Source of the DNA: Lacrimispora saccharolytica
GTDB taxonomy: Bacteria > Bacillota > Clostridia > Lachnospirales > Lachnospiraceae
Direction of reading: 5' to 3'
Length of the DNA stretch: 64,000 nt
Assembly: GCA_016899975.1 (NCBI GenBank)
Contig: JACJJN010000005.1
Location: forward strand, 62,001-126,000
Shown: one piece after another, positions 1-7,393 of the stretch
How the letters are laid out: every line of letters begins with the position of its first letter
How positions within the stretch are numbered: the first letter of the stretch is position 1
The notes under the pieces: model-generated
What the model saw: the letters and a program-made list of their open reading frames with translations, nothing else
Database searches by the model: none
Told to the model about the DNA's origin: nothing
Position numbers and translations under genes: made by a program

Positions 1-225
1 ATCTGCCAGAGGTTTCAGTGCGGAAGAACCTGCTGCGGTAATGGTTCCGCTCAGTTCGTCTGCTGCCGCTTCTCCGGATGCCGCTGATGCGGAAGCCGAG
101 GATTCGGAAGTGGATCCTTCTGAAGATCCGGAAGTACTTGTGGAATCGGAATTTCCACCGCATCCTGCAAGCACGCCTGTCGCTACAATTGCTGTCATAA
201 CTAATGCCATAATTTTTCTTTTCAT
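1..225 (-). CDS. pstS: Phosphate ABC transporter substrate-binding lipoprotein, 5' part
   Basis: Only the first 75 codons lie in the window; the gene continues past the left edge. The protein starts with a lipoprotein signal peptide ending in the lipobox VLAGC, so Cys-21 would be lipidated and the protein tethered outside the membrane. A Ser/Ala/Glu-rich linker follows, then GTITAAGSSALKPLAD, which resembles the first phosphate-binding strand of PstS (the GSS and following residues contact phosphate in the family). In PstSCAB it would capture phosphate. The start ATG has AAGGAG about 8 nt upstream. Pho-box-like repeats lie upstream and fit the assignment. Other phosphate-family binding proteins cannot be excluded from this short piece. 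Confidence 0.85.
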   Translation of the reverse strand, partial: MKRKIMALVMTAIVATGVLAGCGGNSDSTSTSGSSEGSTSESSASASAASGEAAADELSGTITAAGSSALKPLAD

Positions 226-268
226 CGTTTTTTCTCCTTGTTTCAGTTCATTTTTTGGTTTGAAGAAC

Positions 269-388
269 TTTACATTTCGTTTTTACAAATCAATCTTAAC
301 AATTTTGTGTAAAATTCAAAATCAGCAAATGGTAAAATCTATGTTAATTCCGGTATTTTTTGCGCAAATTATGTTAAGTGTATGTAAA
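269..388 (-). promoter_or_regulatory. Candidate Pho boxes upstream of pstS
   Basis: On the minus strand, reading towards pstS, TTTACA (388-383) and TTAACA (377-372) are separated by 5 nt. A second pair, TTAACA (347-342) and TTTACC (336-331), has the same 5-nt gap. The 11-nt period matches the direct-repeat arrangement of PhoP boxes in Firmicutes (TT(A/T/C)ACA, N5). A single TTTACA lies at 313-308, and three plus-strand copies at 269, 282 and 296 have less regular spacing. No convincing -10 was assigned. Confidence 0.5.
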
Positions 389-473
389 ATCGGGAGTTTT
401 TCTGTTTGTTGGCTCCGGATATTTCAGATATTTGTAAAACGCCGATTTTACTTTGAGAAGCCGTGTGTAGAGG

Positions 474-548
474 GGAAAATTTTCCGCATTCTTGCAGCCG
501 TCCGCCGTACATGCATCCCACCTGCCCTTGACGGCTTTCGTCCGCCTT
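474..548 (-). repeat. Dispersed intergenic repeat family 1, solo copy
   Basis: Read on the minus strand this stretch carries CGGACGAAA, then GTACGGCGGACGGCTGC and ATGCGGAAAAT. It matches each arm of the giant palindrome at 43426-43913 and the solo copy at 36660-36750. No ORF explains the conservation. Confidence 0.55.
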
Positions 549-570
549 AGCCTAAGAAAAAACTATCGCG

Positions 571-599
571 TTGTCCTTGCGAATATTTCATGATATGAT
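571..599 (+). promoter_or_regulatory. Sigma-A promoter of the AraC-type gene
   Basis: TTGTCC (571-576) and TATGAT (594-599) are separated by 17 nt. The -10 lies about 40 nt before the start codon. Confidence 0.6.
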
Positions 600-640
600 A
601 ATGCCAAGAGCATCCATTCACAACAGAGAGGAGTTTCCAA

Positions 641-1543
641 ATGTCACAGATCATCCAAAGAAATTTACAGAAAACAAGGAAAGAAACGATCGCCGTCTCG
701 GATGATAAGCAGATCCGTTTTGATGTATCCGTCGATCACGGCAGTTTTTCTCCGAGTCACTGGCATGAGGCGATTGAGATTATTTATGTGCTGGAGGGAT
801 CCGCGGTTGTGACGCTCTTTGATCTTACCATTACCCTGGAGCCCGGTCAGATGCTTTTGATCAATTCCGGTCTGGTGCATGCGTCCCGGTGCCCCTCCGG
901 GAACCGGACGATCCTGATGCAGATCCCCGATGATCTTCTTTTGTCTTTTCTGCTCGACGTCTCCCATCTCTGGTTTGTAATTGACTATGACAGTCCAAAC
1001 CCGGAGGTACAGGAGAATATCCAGAGACTGCGGAATCTGCTTCTGGATATGATGCGGCTGCAGGAGGATGGCCGTCCCGGTTATCTTCTGGGCTTTCAGC
1101 GGGATCTGTTTGAATTTCTTGATCTGCTTTACCGGAAGTTTCTTCAGGAAATGCCTGTTGATTATCATCCAAAAAGTTCCCGTGTCCTTTCCCGCCTCGA
1201 CGCGGTGCTCTCCTATACGCACCAAAATTACCGGTCGCCCATCACTCTGAAAGAGGCTGCTCAGGTAGCGGCGCTCCAGCCGGAGTATTTCTGTCGGTTT
1301 TTTAAGGAAAACATGGGCACTACTTACCTGCAGTATCTGAACGACTATCGGCTGTCCTGCCTGTACCGGGATCTGGTTGCCACGGATCTCAGCATCCGCG
1401 AGCTGGAAGAACGCCACGGGTTTACCAATGACAAACTGTTTCACAAACTGTTCCGCGAGCGATTCCACACAACGCCTCTGCAGACCAGAAAGGCATCCCG
1501 GCAGCTGAAGCTGCAGGAAGCCGACGCATCAAATACAAAATAG
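641..1543 (+). CDS. AraC family transcriptional regulator, cupin sensor
   Basis: A 300-residue regulator with a cupin-like N-terminal half (roughly residues 20-110, including HWHEAIEIIYVLEG and the GQMLLINSG turn) and a C-terminal pair of helix-turn-helix motifs (about 190-285). The second HTH reads LSIRELEERHGFTNDKLFHKLFRERFHTTP, the usual AraC/XylS recognition unit. Such proteins bind a small ligand in the cupin domain and activate sugar or stress genes. The start has GAGAGGAG upstream. It stands alone, divergent from pstS and convergent with the ribosomal operon, so its target cannot be read from context. Confidence 0.85.
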   Translation: MSQIIQRNLQKTRKETIAVSDDKQIRFDVSVDHGSFSPSHWHEAIEIIYVLEGSAVVTLFDLTITLEPGQMLLINSGLVHASRCPSGNRTILMQIPDDLLLSFLLDVSHLWFVIDYDSPNPEVQENIQRLRNLLLDMMRLQEDGRPGYLLGFQRDLFEFLDLLYRKFLQEMPVDYHPKSSRVLSRLDAVLSYTHQNYRSPITLKEAAQVAALQPEYFCRFFKENMGTTYLQYLNDYRLSCLYRDLVATDLSIRELEERHGFTNDKLFHKLFRERFHTTPLQTRKASRQLKLQEADASNTK

Positions 1544-1567
1544 CTGCTGTATTCACATAGAAAGCAA

Positions 1568-1584
1568 TTTTCGAACACTCTCTA
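1568..1584. repeat. Short dispersed motif (family 4), copy 1
   Basis: TTTTCGAACACTCTCTA, a 17-bp variant of a motif also present at 4397-4413 and, in reverse complement, at 23679-23695 and 60768-60784. All copies lie next to gene ends or starts. Confidence 0.5.
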
Positions 1585-1623
1585 ATCAATACATGCAGCT
1601 CTTTTGAAAAATGTCTCTGTACG

Positions 1624-1669
1624 AAAAAAGATCCCGCCGAGGCGTTTCCGCCCTGGCAGGATCTTTTTT
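1624..1669. terminator. Bidirectional terminator between araC-type gene and rplA
   Basis: Stem GATCCCGCC / GGCAGGATC is flanked by an A-run on the left and TTTTTT on the right. It can end both the AraC-type transcript and the rplA transcript. Confidence 0.8.
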
Positions 1670-1681
1670 CTTAATATATCG

Positions 1682-2374
1682 TTATGCAAGTTTTACCGGG
1701 TTAACCTTAACACCAGGTCCCATGGTCGGAGCCAGTGTTACACTTCTCAGGTACTGTCCCTTCAGAGTGTTTGGTCTAGCCTTGTTAATTGCATCGATCA
1801 GCGTCTGGAAGTTGTCGCTTAACTGCTCCTCTGTGAAAGAAGCTTTTCCGATTGGCACGTGGATAATGTTGGTTTTGTCAAGACGGTACTCGATCTTACC
1901 AGCCTTGATTTCCTGTACAGCCTTTGTAACGTCCATCGTTACGGTACCAGCCTTCGGGTTTGGCATTAAGCCCTTCGGTCCAAGTACACGTCCCAGACGT
2001 CCAACAACACCCATCATATCCGGAGTTGCTACAACAACGTCGAAATCAAACCAGCCTTCGTTCTGGATCTTCGGAACCAGTTCCTCTGCTCCTACGAATT
2101 CTGCGCCGGCTGCTGCAGCCTCATCAGCCTTTGCACCTTTTGCGAATACCAGGACGCGAACCTGTTTTCCTGTTCCGTGCGGCAGTACAACCGCGCCACG
2201 GATCTGCTGGTCAGCGTGACGTCCGTCACAGCCTGTCTTGATATGAACTTCGATTGTCTCGTCAAATTTAGCAGTAGCCAGTTTCTTTACTGTAGAAATA
2301 GCGTCTGCCGGGTCGTACAAAGTTGTACGGTCTACTGCTTTCGCAGCTTCTAAATATTTCTTTCCGTGTTTCAT
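1682..2374 (-). CDS. rplA: 50S ribosomal protein L1
   Basis: A 230-residue protein, the usual L1 length, starting [12 protein letters not shown] and containing the L1 signature region [26 protein letters not shown]1 forms the mobile L1 stalk at the E-site side of the 50S subunit by binding 23S rRNA helices 76-78. In many bacteria it also represses its own mRNA by binding a mimic of that rRNA site; such a mimic precedes both this gene and rplK. It is the last gene of the rpmG-secE-nusG-rplK-rplA operon. AGGAGG stands upstream of the start. Confidence 0.97.
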   Translation of the reverse strand: MKHGKKYLEAAKAVDRTTLYDPADAISTVKKLATAKFDETIEVHIKTGCDGRHADQQIRGAVVLPHGTGKQVRVLVFAKGAKADEAAAAGAEFVGAEELVPKIQNEGWFDFDVVVATPDMMGVVGRLGRVLGPKGLMPNPKAGTVTMDVTKAVQEIKAGKIEYRLDKTNIIHVPIGKASFTEEQLSDNFQTLIDAINKARPNTLKGQYLRSVTLAPTMGPGVKVNPVKLA

Positions 2375-2391
2375 TTTCTAATAACCTCCTG

Positions 2392-2419
2392 GTGGTAATT
2401 GCGGGAATGTCCCTCCCAC
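2392..2419 (-). promoter_or_regulatory. L1-binding-site mimic, copy upstream of rplA
   Basis: On the minus strand the RNA reads GUGGGAGGGA, a 3-nt loop, then UCCCGCAAUUACCAC. This gives an outer stem GUGG/CCAC, an inner stem GGGA/UCCC and an asymmetric internal loop GA opposite GCAAUUA. The arrangement resembles the L1 site of 23S rRNA (GUGGGAG and AAUACCAC segments). An almost identical copy lies at 2902-2929. Function is inferred from the known L1 autoregulation model. Confidence 0.65.
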
Positions 2420-2452
2420 GTCTTCAACGGGCGAGGATCTCTTTCGTTACGA

Positions 2453-2878
2453 TTAGTCCTCTACTACGATACCCATACTTCTTGCTGTACCAGCAATCAT
2501 GCTCATAGCTGCTTCGATAGATGCCGCATTCAGGTCAGGCATCTTCATCTCTGCGATTTCACGGATCTTGTCCTTGGAAATCGTTGCAACTTTTGTCTTG
2601 TTCGGAACGCCTGAACCAGATTTGATGTTGCAGGCTTTCTTCAGAAGAACTGCTGCCGGCGGAGTTTTTGTTACGAAGCTGAAACTTCTGTCTGCGTAAA
2701 CAGTGATAACTACAGGGATGATCACATCGCCTTTATCTGCTGTTCTTGCATTGAATTCTTTTGTAAACTGTACGATGTTTACACCATGCTGTCCAAGAGC
2801 CGGACCAACTGGTGGCGCTGGTGTTGCTTTACCAGCTGGAATCTGTAATTTGATGTATCCTTCTACTTTCTTTGCCAT
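2453..2878 (-). CDS. rplK: 50S ribosomal protein L11
   Basis: A 141-residue protein starting [30 protein letters not shown], the conserved L11 N-terminus, and ending in the 23S rRNA-binding domain with [11 protein letters not shown]11 forms the GTPase-associated centre and contacts elongation factors. The ATG at 2878 is chosen because AGGAGG sits about 7 nt upstream; a GTG three codons earlier overlaps that ribosome site. It lies between nusG and rplA, with a copy of the L1-site mimic on each side. Confidence 0.97.
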   Translation of the reverse strand: MAKKVEGYIKLQIPAGKATPAPPVGPALGQHGVNIVQFTKEFNARTADKGDVIIPVVITVYADRSFSFVTKTPPAAVLLKKACNIKSGSGVPNKTKVATISKDKIREIAEMKMPDLNAASIEAAMSMIAGTARSMGIVVED

Positions 2879-2901
2879 TTTAGGCACCTCCTAAAATCAA
2901 T

Positions 2902-2929
2902 GTGGTAATTGCGGGAATTTCCCTCCCAC
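2902..2929 (-). promoter_or_regulatory. L1-binding-site mimic, copy upstream of rplK
   Basis: The minus-strand RNA has the same two-stem form as the copy at 2392-2419, GUGGGAGGGA ... UCCCGCAAUUACCAC, differing by one base in the loop. In the L11-L1 operon, L1 repression through a leader site before rplK is the known mechanism in Escherichia coli. Confidence 0.65.
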
Positions 2930-2948
2930 GAAACGCAGAACGCGTTTC

Positions 2949-3470
2949 TTACATCTTCTTAACTTCAGCGAAACTAATTTCTACCGGCGTTTCGCGGCCG
3001 AACAGCTCAACATTGATGGTAACCATCTGTTTTGCTCTGTTGATACTCTGGATGATACCTTCCGTATCCTTCCAAGCACCGCCTGTAACAGTGACTGCGT
3101 CCCCTTCTTCCAGATCAAACTCAACCTTTTCGGTTGTTTCATTGATCCCCAGGTTCATCATCTCTGTTTCAGTCAGGGGCACCGGCTTTGAGCCCGGACC
3201 TACGAATCCGGTCACACCTCTGGTGTTGCGGACCACATACCAGGTATCATCGTTCATCACCATGTTCAGAAGAACATAGCCTGGAAACAATTTTCTCTGT
3301 ACCTGTCTCTTGGCGCCGTTTTTGATCTCAACGACTTCTTCCATCGGGACACGTACTTCCAGAATCTGGTCCTCAAGGTGACGGTTTTCGATTGTCTTCT
3401 CAATATTGGCTTTTACTTTGTTTTCATAGCCCGAATAGGTGTGGACTACATACCAGTTTGCTTCTGACAT
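2949..3470 (-). CDS. nusG: Transcription termination/antitermination factor NusG
   Basis: A 173-residue protein with the NGN domain (WYVVHTYSGYENKVKANIE, residues 6-24, and FPGYVLLNM) and a C-terminal KOW domain (EEGDAVTVTGGAWKDTEGII, about 122-141). NusG binds RNA polymerase and links it to Rho, NusA or the ribosome. It is the third gene of the operon and has an AAAGGTGAGC ribosome site like that of secE. Confidence 0.97.
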   Translation of the reverse strand: MSEANWYVVHTYSGYENKVKANIEKTIENRHLEDQILEVRVPMEEVVEIKNGAKRQVQRKLFPGYVLLNMVMNDDTWYVVRNTRGVTGFVGPGSKPVPLTETEMMNLGINETTEKVEFDLEEGDAVTVTGGAWKDTEGIIQSINRAKQMVTINVELFGRETPVEISFAEVKKM

Positions 3471-3485
3471 TTGCTCACCTTTTCC

Positions 3486-3689
3486 TTATTTAATCAGTAA
3501 GTTGACGATTTCCAGAACGACGCTGTCGACCAGTGTGATCAGTCCGCACAGGACCGCAGAAATTGCAACGACTGCAACGGTCTGCTTTCCGAGGGTTTTC
3601 TTGTCGGTCCAGATAATCTTGCCAAATTCGGATTTCAATCCTTTGAACCAGCTTTTTCCGGATTTTTTGTCTTTCTCAGCCTCTGCCAT
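3486..3689 (-). CDS. secE: Preprotein translocase subunit SecE
   Basis: A 67-residue single-spanning subunit of SecYEG. A charged N-terminus (MAEAEKDKKSGKSWFKGLKSEFGKI) precedes an amphipathic stretch with W-x-DKKTLGKQT and one transmembrane helix (VAVVAISAVLCGLITLVDSVV). The ATG at 3689 is chosen over a TTG six codons upstream because AGAGGTGA is correctly spaced for it. The gene lies 15 nt before nusG. Confidence 0.93.
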   Translation of the reverse strand: MAEAEKDKKSGKSWFKGLKSEFGKIIWTDKKTLGKQTVAVVAISAVLCGLITLVDSVVLEIVNLLIK

Positions 3690-3709
3690 TTGCTCACCTC
3701 TTGCCAAAA

Positions 3710-3859
3710 TTATTTGGTCTCTTTGTGCATTGTGTGTCTCTTGCAGAACTTACAATATTTCTTTGTTTCCATTCTGTCCGGATGATTTTTTTTCTCTTTT
3801 GTCATGTTGTAATTACGCTGTTTACATTCCGTACATGCCAATGTGATTTTTACGCGCAC
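3710..3859 (-). CDS. rpmG: 50S ribosomal protein L33
   Basis: A 49-residue protein, read as [16 protein letters not shown] and ending [12 protein letters not shown]. Two CxxC pairs (CTEC and CKFC) identify the zinc-binding form of L33. The start is a GTG with GGAGGTGGAAG just upstream. It is the first gene of the operon, about 130 nt downstream of the strong promoter at 3995-4023. Confidence 0.93.
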   Translation of the reverse strand: MRVKITLACTECKQRNYNMTKEKKNHPDRMETKKYCKFCKRHTMHKETK

Positions 3860-3994
3860 GACTTCCACCTCCACTGTGTATTTGCGTTTTCCGTCATCGC
3901 TGACGTTTGCGGCGGTCTTTTTCTGTGCGGCTGCAGCGTTCGTACCCGCTGTTTTTATGCATAAAAAAAAGACCTTCTTCCATGTCGCTGTTTG

Positions 3995-4023
3995 ATTATA
4001 TCACCATTTTTCTGCCACGTCAA
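3995..4023 (-). promoter_or_regulatory. Strong sigma-A promoter of the rpmG-rplA operon
   Basis: On the minus strand TTGACG (4023-4018) and TATAAT (4000-3995) are separated by exactly 17 nt. The -10 carries a TGA extension (extended -10). It predicts a leader of about 130 nt before rpmG. Confidence 0.88.
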
Positions 4024-4042
4024 GGGTTTTTCGAAGGCGGAC

Positions 4043-4155
4043 GGCCGGGAAGCGGCGGGAGCGGGCGGCTTTGGGCGGGATTTGCAGATTCGCTTCTCAC
4101 TCCGGCTGAATTCTGCAAATCCTCCCTCGCCGCCCGCTCCCGCCGCTTTCCGGCC
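4043..4155. repeat. GC-rich 113-bp palindrome upstream of the rpmG promoter
   Basis: Left arm 4043-4069 and right arm 4129-4155 are 27-nt inverted repeats with one mismatch (GGCCGG(G/A)AAGCGGCGGG then AGCGGGCGGC). An inner pair continues the stem (GGATTTGCAGATTC against GAATTCTGCAAATCC), leaving a loop of about 16 nt. It lies about 20 bp upstream of the -35 of the ribosomal operon promoter. No T-run follows, so it is not a standard terminator. Confidence 0.75.
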
Positions 4156-4302
4156 TGTCTCTTGGTGGTGTGGGTGGTCGGAAGGGTGCCGACCTGAACG
4201 GTCGAGCACTTGGCTGATAGAATAATTGTGCAAACGAGCGAATTGTCACTAAAACAGTACTCAATGTGAAAACTGTATTATTCAAGAATAGAAGTGAATA
4301 AG

Positions 4303-4374
4303 AAAAACTGCTGTATTGTGATTCTTCTATAATATAATGGAACAAAATAGAAAAATTGCAATACATCAGTTTTT
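4303..4374. terminator. Inverted repeat downstream of the ubiB-like gene
   Basis: AAAAACTGCTGTATTG (4303-4318) pairs with CAATACATCAGTTTTT (4359-4374) with one mismatch, around a 40-nt AT-rich loop. Read on the minus strand the stem ends in TTTTTCTTATT, so it may terminate the ubiB-like transcript. The large loop could also mean a small inverted-repeat element. Confidence 0.45.
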
Positions 4375-4396
4375 CAAAGAGTTTCTCTGTAAAATC

Positions 4397-4413
4397 TTTT
4401 CGAACACGCTCTA
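4397..4413. repeat. Short dispersed motif (family 4), copy 2
   Basis: TTTTCGAACACGCTCTA, overlapping the stop codon of the ubiB-like gene. Related copies are at 1568, 23679 and 60768. Confidence 0.5.
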
Positions 4414-5991
4414 ACGTTTTAATAAGATAATTATCAGCAGATATAAAATCAGTATGCCTGATATAATCAAAAATAAGAAGGAAATCCATGGCATGCCCAA
4501 TATCTGTGGTTGGATGTCTGTGAAGCTGAAGATGGCTGAAGCGAGGAGCATCGCAGCCGACAAGAGGGACAGGGTCAGGCGGTTGGCGATGGCGTAGATG
4601 CTTTTGCGCCATTGGCGGCCTTCGTTTTCCTGGAGGTTGATGCGGACCTGGCCGTTTTTTACGATGTTCAGCAGGTCGGACAGCTGGGCGGGGATCTCCA
4701 GGGCTTTGGCGGAGGACATGTAGATCAGTCGGGCGTTGTGGCGGAGTTCGTGTTTCAGGTCCAGTTCTTTCCAGATGCTTTGGGACATGTGGATGGACAG
4801 GATCTGGATCAGGTTGACGTTGGGGGAACAGGCTTTCAGAGTTCCTTCCATGGTCATCATGCTCCGGCACAGCATTGTGATGTCTGACGGGATCGAGATC
4901 TCGTGGGTCTTCAGCATGTCCAGGAGTTCTTCCAGCAGGTTTCCCAGGTTCATGGTTCCGAAATCCATACTCAGGTAGCGGCGGACGATGTCGTCCAGGT
5001 CGGTGTAGAGCTGGGCGTGGTTGACTGGATTTTTTGGGGTTCCGAGAGCGAGGAAGGTGTTTTTCAGGGAGTAGATGTCGTTCTGCAGGATCGCCATGAT
5101 CGCGTTTTTCAGGATGTGTTTCATCCCTTCGGACAAGCGGCCGGTCATGCCGAAGTCCAGCCAGGCGATTTTTCCGTTTTCGATCCACAGGTTGCCCGGA
5201 TGGGGGTCTGCATGGAAAAATCCGTCTTCCAGGATCTGTTTGCAGTAGTTCTCTGCCGCTTTCTGTCCGATCTCGGTGTTGTCGTAGCCCAGCGCCCGGA
5301 GTTCTTCCAGACGATCGATCTGCATGCCGCCGATGTAGCTCATGGTCAGAACCTTGGATGTGGTGTATTCCCGGTAGACTTTGGGGCTTGTTATGTAGAC
5401 GATGTCTTTCTGGTTTTCCGCGAAGAGTTCCAGGTTTGCGGCTTCTTTCTGGAAATCCATTTCTTCCTGGGTGGTCTTCCACATTTCTTCTATGATCGAG
5501 CGGAAGTCCACGATATCTTTGGTTTGCATCGCCAGGTTCATCATTCCGGCGGCTTTCCGCATCAGGGCGATGTCTTCTGCCATGATCTCATGGATGTTGG
5601 GGCGCTGGATCTTGACGACAACTTCTTCTCCGCTTAACAGACGTCCTCTGTGTACCTGGGCGATGGACGCTGAGCCCAGAGGTTTTTCGTCCAGACTGGA
5701 AAAGACCTGGGAGACCGGAGCGCCAAGCTCCTGCTCCAGCAGGTCTTTCATCTGGTGAAATTCCACGGGTCTTACCTGTGTCCGCAGGCTGGTCAGTTCC
5801 CTGCAGTATTCCTCCGGAAGTACGTCGGACCGCATGGACATGATCTGTCCCAGCTTGACGTAGGTCGGCCCCAGATCTTCCAGAATCTCTCTCAGCTTTA
5901 CAGGTGTGAGACCTTTTCCGATCTGGTGCCTCCGCAGGACTTTGAGAATTTCTCCCAGTCTCGTTCCGGCGTGTTCGTTCTCAGCCCGCAT
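4411..5991 (-). CDS. AarF/UbiB/ABC1 family kinase-like protein
   Basis: A 526-residue ABC1-family protein. Visible motifs are the KxGQ region (LGPTYVKLGQIMSMRSDVLP), the Ala-rich loop that replaces a P-loop (PLGSASIAQVHRGRL), the catalytic lysine strand (EEVVVKIQRP), the HADPHPGN catalytic loop and LDFGMTGR. Two hydrophobic helices close the C-terminus, so it is membrane-anchored. UbiB proteins act in quinone or lipid metabolism; the substrate here is unknown. The start at 5991 has GCAGGAAACA upstream and overlaps the phasin-like gene by 11 bp, implying translational coupling; an ATG at 6012 has a poorly placed ribosome site. Confidence 0.88.
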   Translation of the reverse strand: MRAENEHAGTRLGEILKVLRRHQIGKGLTPVKLREILEDLGPTYVKLGQIMSMRSDVLPEEYCRELTSLRTQVRPVEFHQMKDLLEQELGAPVSQVFSSLDEKPLGSASIAQVHRGRLLSGEEVVVKIQRPNIHEIMAEDIALMRKAAGMMNLAMQTKDIVDFRSIIEEMWKTTQEEMDFQKEAANLELFAENQKDIVYITSPKVYREYTTSKVLTMSYIGGMQIDRLEELRALGYDNTEIGQKAAENYCKQILEDGFFHADPHPGNLWIENGKIAWLDFGMTGRLSEGMKHILKNAIMAILQNDIYSLKNTFLALGTPKNPVNHAQLYTDLDDIVRRYLSMDFGTMNLGNLLEELLDMLKTHEISIPSDITMLCRSMMTMEGTLKACSPNVNLIQILSIHMSQSIWKELDLKHELRHNARLIYMSSAKALEIPAQLSDLLNIVKNGQVRINLQENEGRQWRKSIYAIANRLTLSLLSAAMLLASAIFSFTDIQPQILGMPWISFLFLIISGILILYLLIIILLKR

Positions 5992-6478
5992 TGTTTCCTG
6001 CAGATGCGTCATCGGTATCCGCTTCTCCTGTTCCGGCTTCTTGTCCTTCGCTCTGTATGCTTCCGTCTTCTGCCGCCTGTCCGCTGTCTGCGGTTTCTTC
6101 CGGGGCTTCTTCTCTCGCGGCAGCTCCCTCCTGTGCCGCCTGCTGCGCCTCCTCCTCGGCTTTTTCACGGGCTTCCTGTGCCGCCTTTTCTTCCGCCTTC
6201 CGGATCTCCTCTTTCAGCGCTTCTAGCTCCTCTGCGTTCATGTGCTCCACGGCGGAAAATGCGTCCTTGAATTCCTTGGTCACATTGACGGTCACATGCT
6301 GCTTCACCTTCTGTTTCGCATTTCGTTTCAGCTCTTCATTCAGAACCTTGCCCTGTTCCATGGTCAGTTCTCCCTTGCTCACAAGGTCGTCGATCACTTC
6401 TTTTGCCGTCTCCGCGGTGGTCGCTACCGCTCCTACGCCTGCCAGAAATACTTTCTTTAATCCTTCTCCTAAATCCAT
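5981..6478 (-). CDS. Phasin-like coiled-coil protein
   Basis: A 165-residue acidic protein starting MDLGEGLKKVFLAGVGAVATTAETAKEVIDDLVSKGELT, the pattern of phasin-superfamily proteins found with UbiB-like kinases in Clostridia. Residues 45-115 form a long charged helix (VEHMNAEELEALKEEIRKAEEKAAQ), and the tail is Ala/Glu-rich and low in complexity. Phasins coat storage granules or act as PHA regulators, but no polymer synthase gene is present, so a membrane or scaffold role with the downstream kinase is equally possible. The ATG at 6478 follows AGAAAGGA at proper distance. Confidence 0.7.
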   Translation of the reverse strand: MDLGEGLKKVFLAGVGAVATTAETAKEVIDDLVSKGELTMEQGKVLNEELKRNAKQKVKQHVTVNVTKEFKDAFSAVEHMNAEELEALKEEIRKAEEKAAQEAREKAEEEAQQAAQEGAAAREEAPEETADSGQAAEDGSIQSEGQEAGTGEADTDDASAGNNAG

Positions 6479-6752
6479 AAAAACCATCCTTTCTCTTTTC
6501 CAGTACATCGCAAAATAAATAGATAGCCATTTATTTTCAATCTACTGGTTAACGAACTGTTCCCTGCGCAGCTGTTTTTTCGGTTCGCTTTACCGGCAGC
6601 CTTCGGAAGAACAGTGTCAGTGAACCGGATTCTCCGGCTTTTCAATACTCTATCCTTAGTATAGCTGAAATTCTCTGAAAAATATAGGGGTTTAAGACAA
6701 TTTTAAGAAAAACAAAGAATTTCAAACATTCCGTTCCGCCATGCATTCCGTC

Positions 6753-7289
6753 TCACCCTTCCAGATAATCCCGCAGCTTCTTCATCGCCCTTGAAACTCT
6801 TACCCGGAGGGCGACGTCCGTACAGTCCAGATCCGGGAGGGCGTCCCTCGGCGGGATTCCGCAAAGTTTGCACAGTACCAGAATCCGTTCCGTCCCGGTA
6901 AGCCCCGCTATATATTCTTCGAACATCAGCCGGGTAAGTATCACATCTTCGGTATCGCCGGATATATTTCTTCTCCTTCTCACAGCCACGGTATCATCGG
7001 GCGCTTTTTCGTCGATTTTCATGTCCTCCGCGAACATTTCCCTGCTCCGGTAGGCGAGATCCATATTGTCAAGAAACTTGCGCCTTCCGACCATATACAG
7101 CCAGCCGCGGATCCCGTCGTCGCCGATGGGTATCACTTGATCCATTTCACGGTAAAAGGCCAGCCACACTTCCTGCGATAAATCTTCGGTCAACTGTTTA
7201 TCTCCTTTTGTGAGCTTCATCAGGTTTTTCGTTACATACTCTTTGTACTTCGCGTAATAGCCGTCAAATCTGCCATACCCGCCTTCCAC
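6753..7289 (-). CDS. RNA polymerase sigma-70 family factor, ECF type
   Basis: A 178-residue protein with region 2 (YVTKNLMKLTKGDKQLTEDLSQEVWLAFYREM and GWLYMVGRRKFLD, residues about 18-72) and region 4 (LTGTERILVLCKLCGIPPRDALPDL...VRVSRAMKKLRDYLEG, about 129-178). There is no region 1 or 3, as in ECF factors. The start is GTG with AAGGA 6 nt upstream. No anti-sigma gene is adjacent, and the XRE-type repressor gene upstream is separated by a terminator. Confidence 0.82.
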   Translation of the reverse strand: MEGGYGRFDGYYAKYKEYVTKNLMKLTKGDKQLTEDLSQEVWLAFYREMDQVIPIGDDGIRGWLYMVGRRKFLDNMDLAYRSREMFAEDMKIDEKAPDDTVAVRRRRNISGDTEDVILTRLMFEEYIAGLTGTERILVLCKLCGIPPRDALPDLDCTDVALRVRVSRAMKKLRDYLEG

Positions 7290-7353
7290 CGTACTTCCTT
7301 CCCTTCTCCTTCGTTTCTCCTGCGTCTGTCCGCCTTCCTCTTCTCTCCCCGAA

Positions 7354-7393
7354 AAAGGACAGACATAATCGTTGGCTGTTATGTCTGTCCTTT
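7354..7393 (-). terminator. Terminator of the XRE-type gene
   Basis: Perfect 15-bp stem AAAGGACAGACATAA / TTATGTCTGTCCTTT followed on the minus strand by TTTTTC. It overlaps the stop codon of the XRE-type gene. Confidence 0.85.

Larger units (their letters stand above)
226..640. other. Intergenic region between pstS and the araC-type gene
   Basis: This divergent intergenic region holds the candidate Pho boxes at 269-388, one copy of a dispersed repeat at about 474-548 and the promoter of the AraC-type gene at 571-599. No coding region is supported. Confidence 0.6.
4024..4410. other. Intergenic region between ubiB-like gene and rpmG promoter
   Basis: Holds the 113-bp palindrome (4043-4155), a second inverted repeat (4303-4374) and a copy of the short motif at 4397-4413. 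No coding region is supported. Confidence 0.6.

Noticed and set aside
41-550. Plus-strand open frame at the left edge
   Set aside because: It is antisense to the pstS signal peptide and runs through regulatory sequence; composition is not protein-like.
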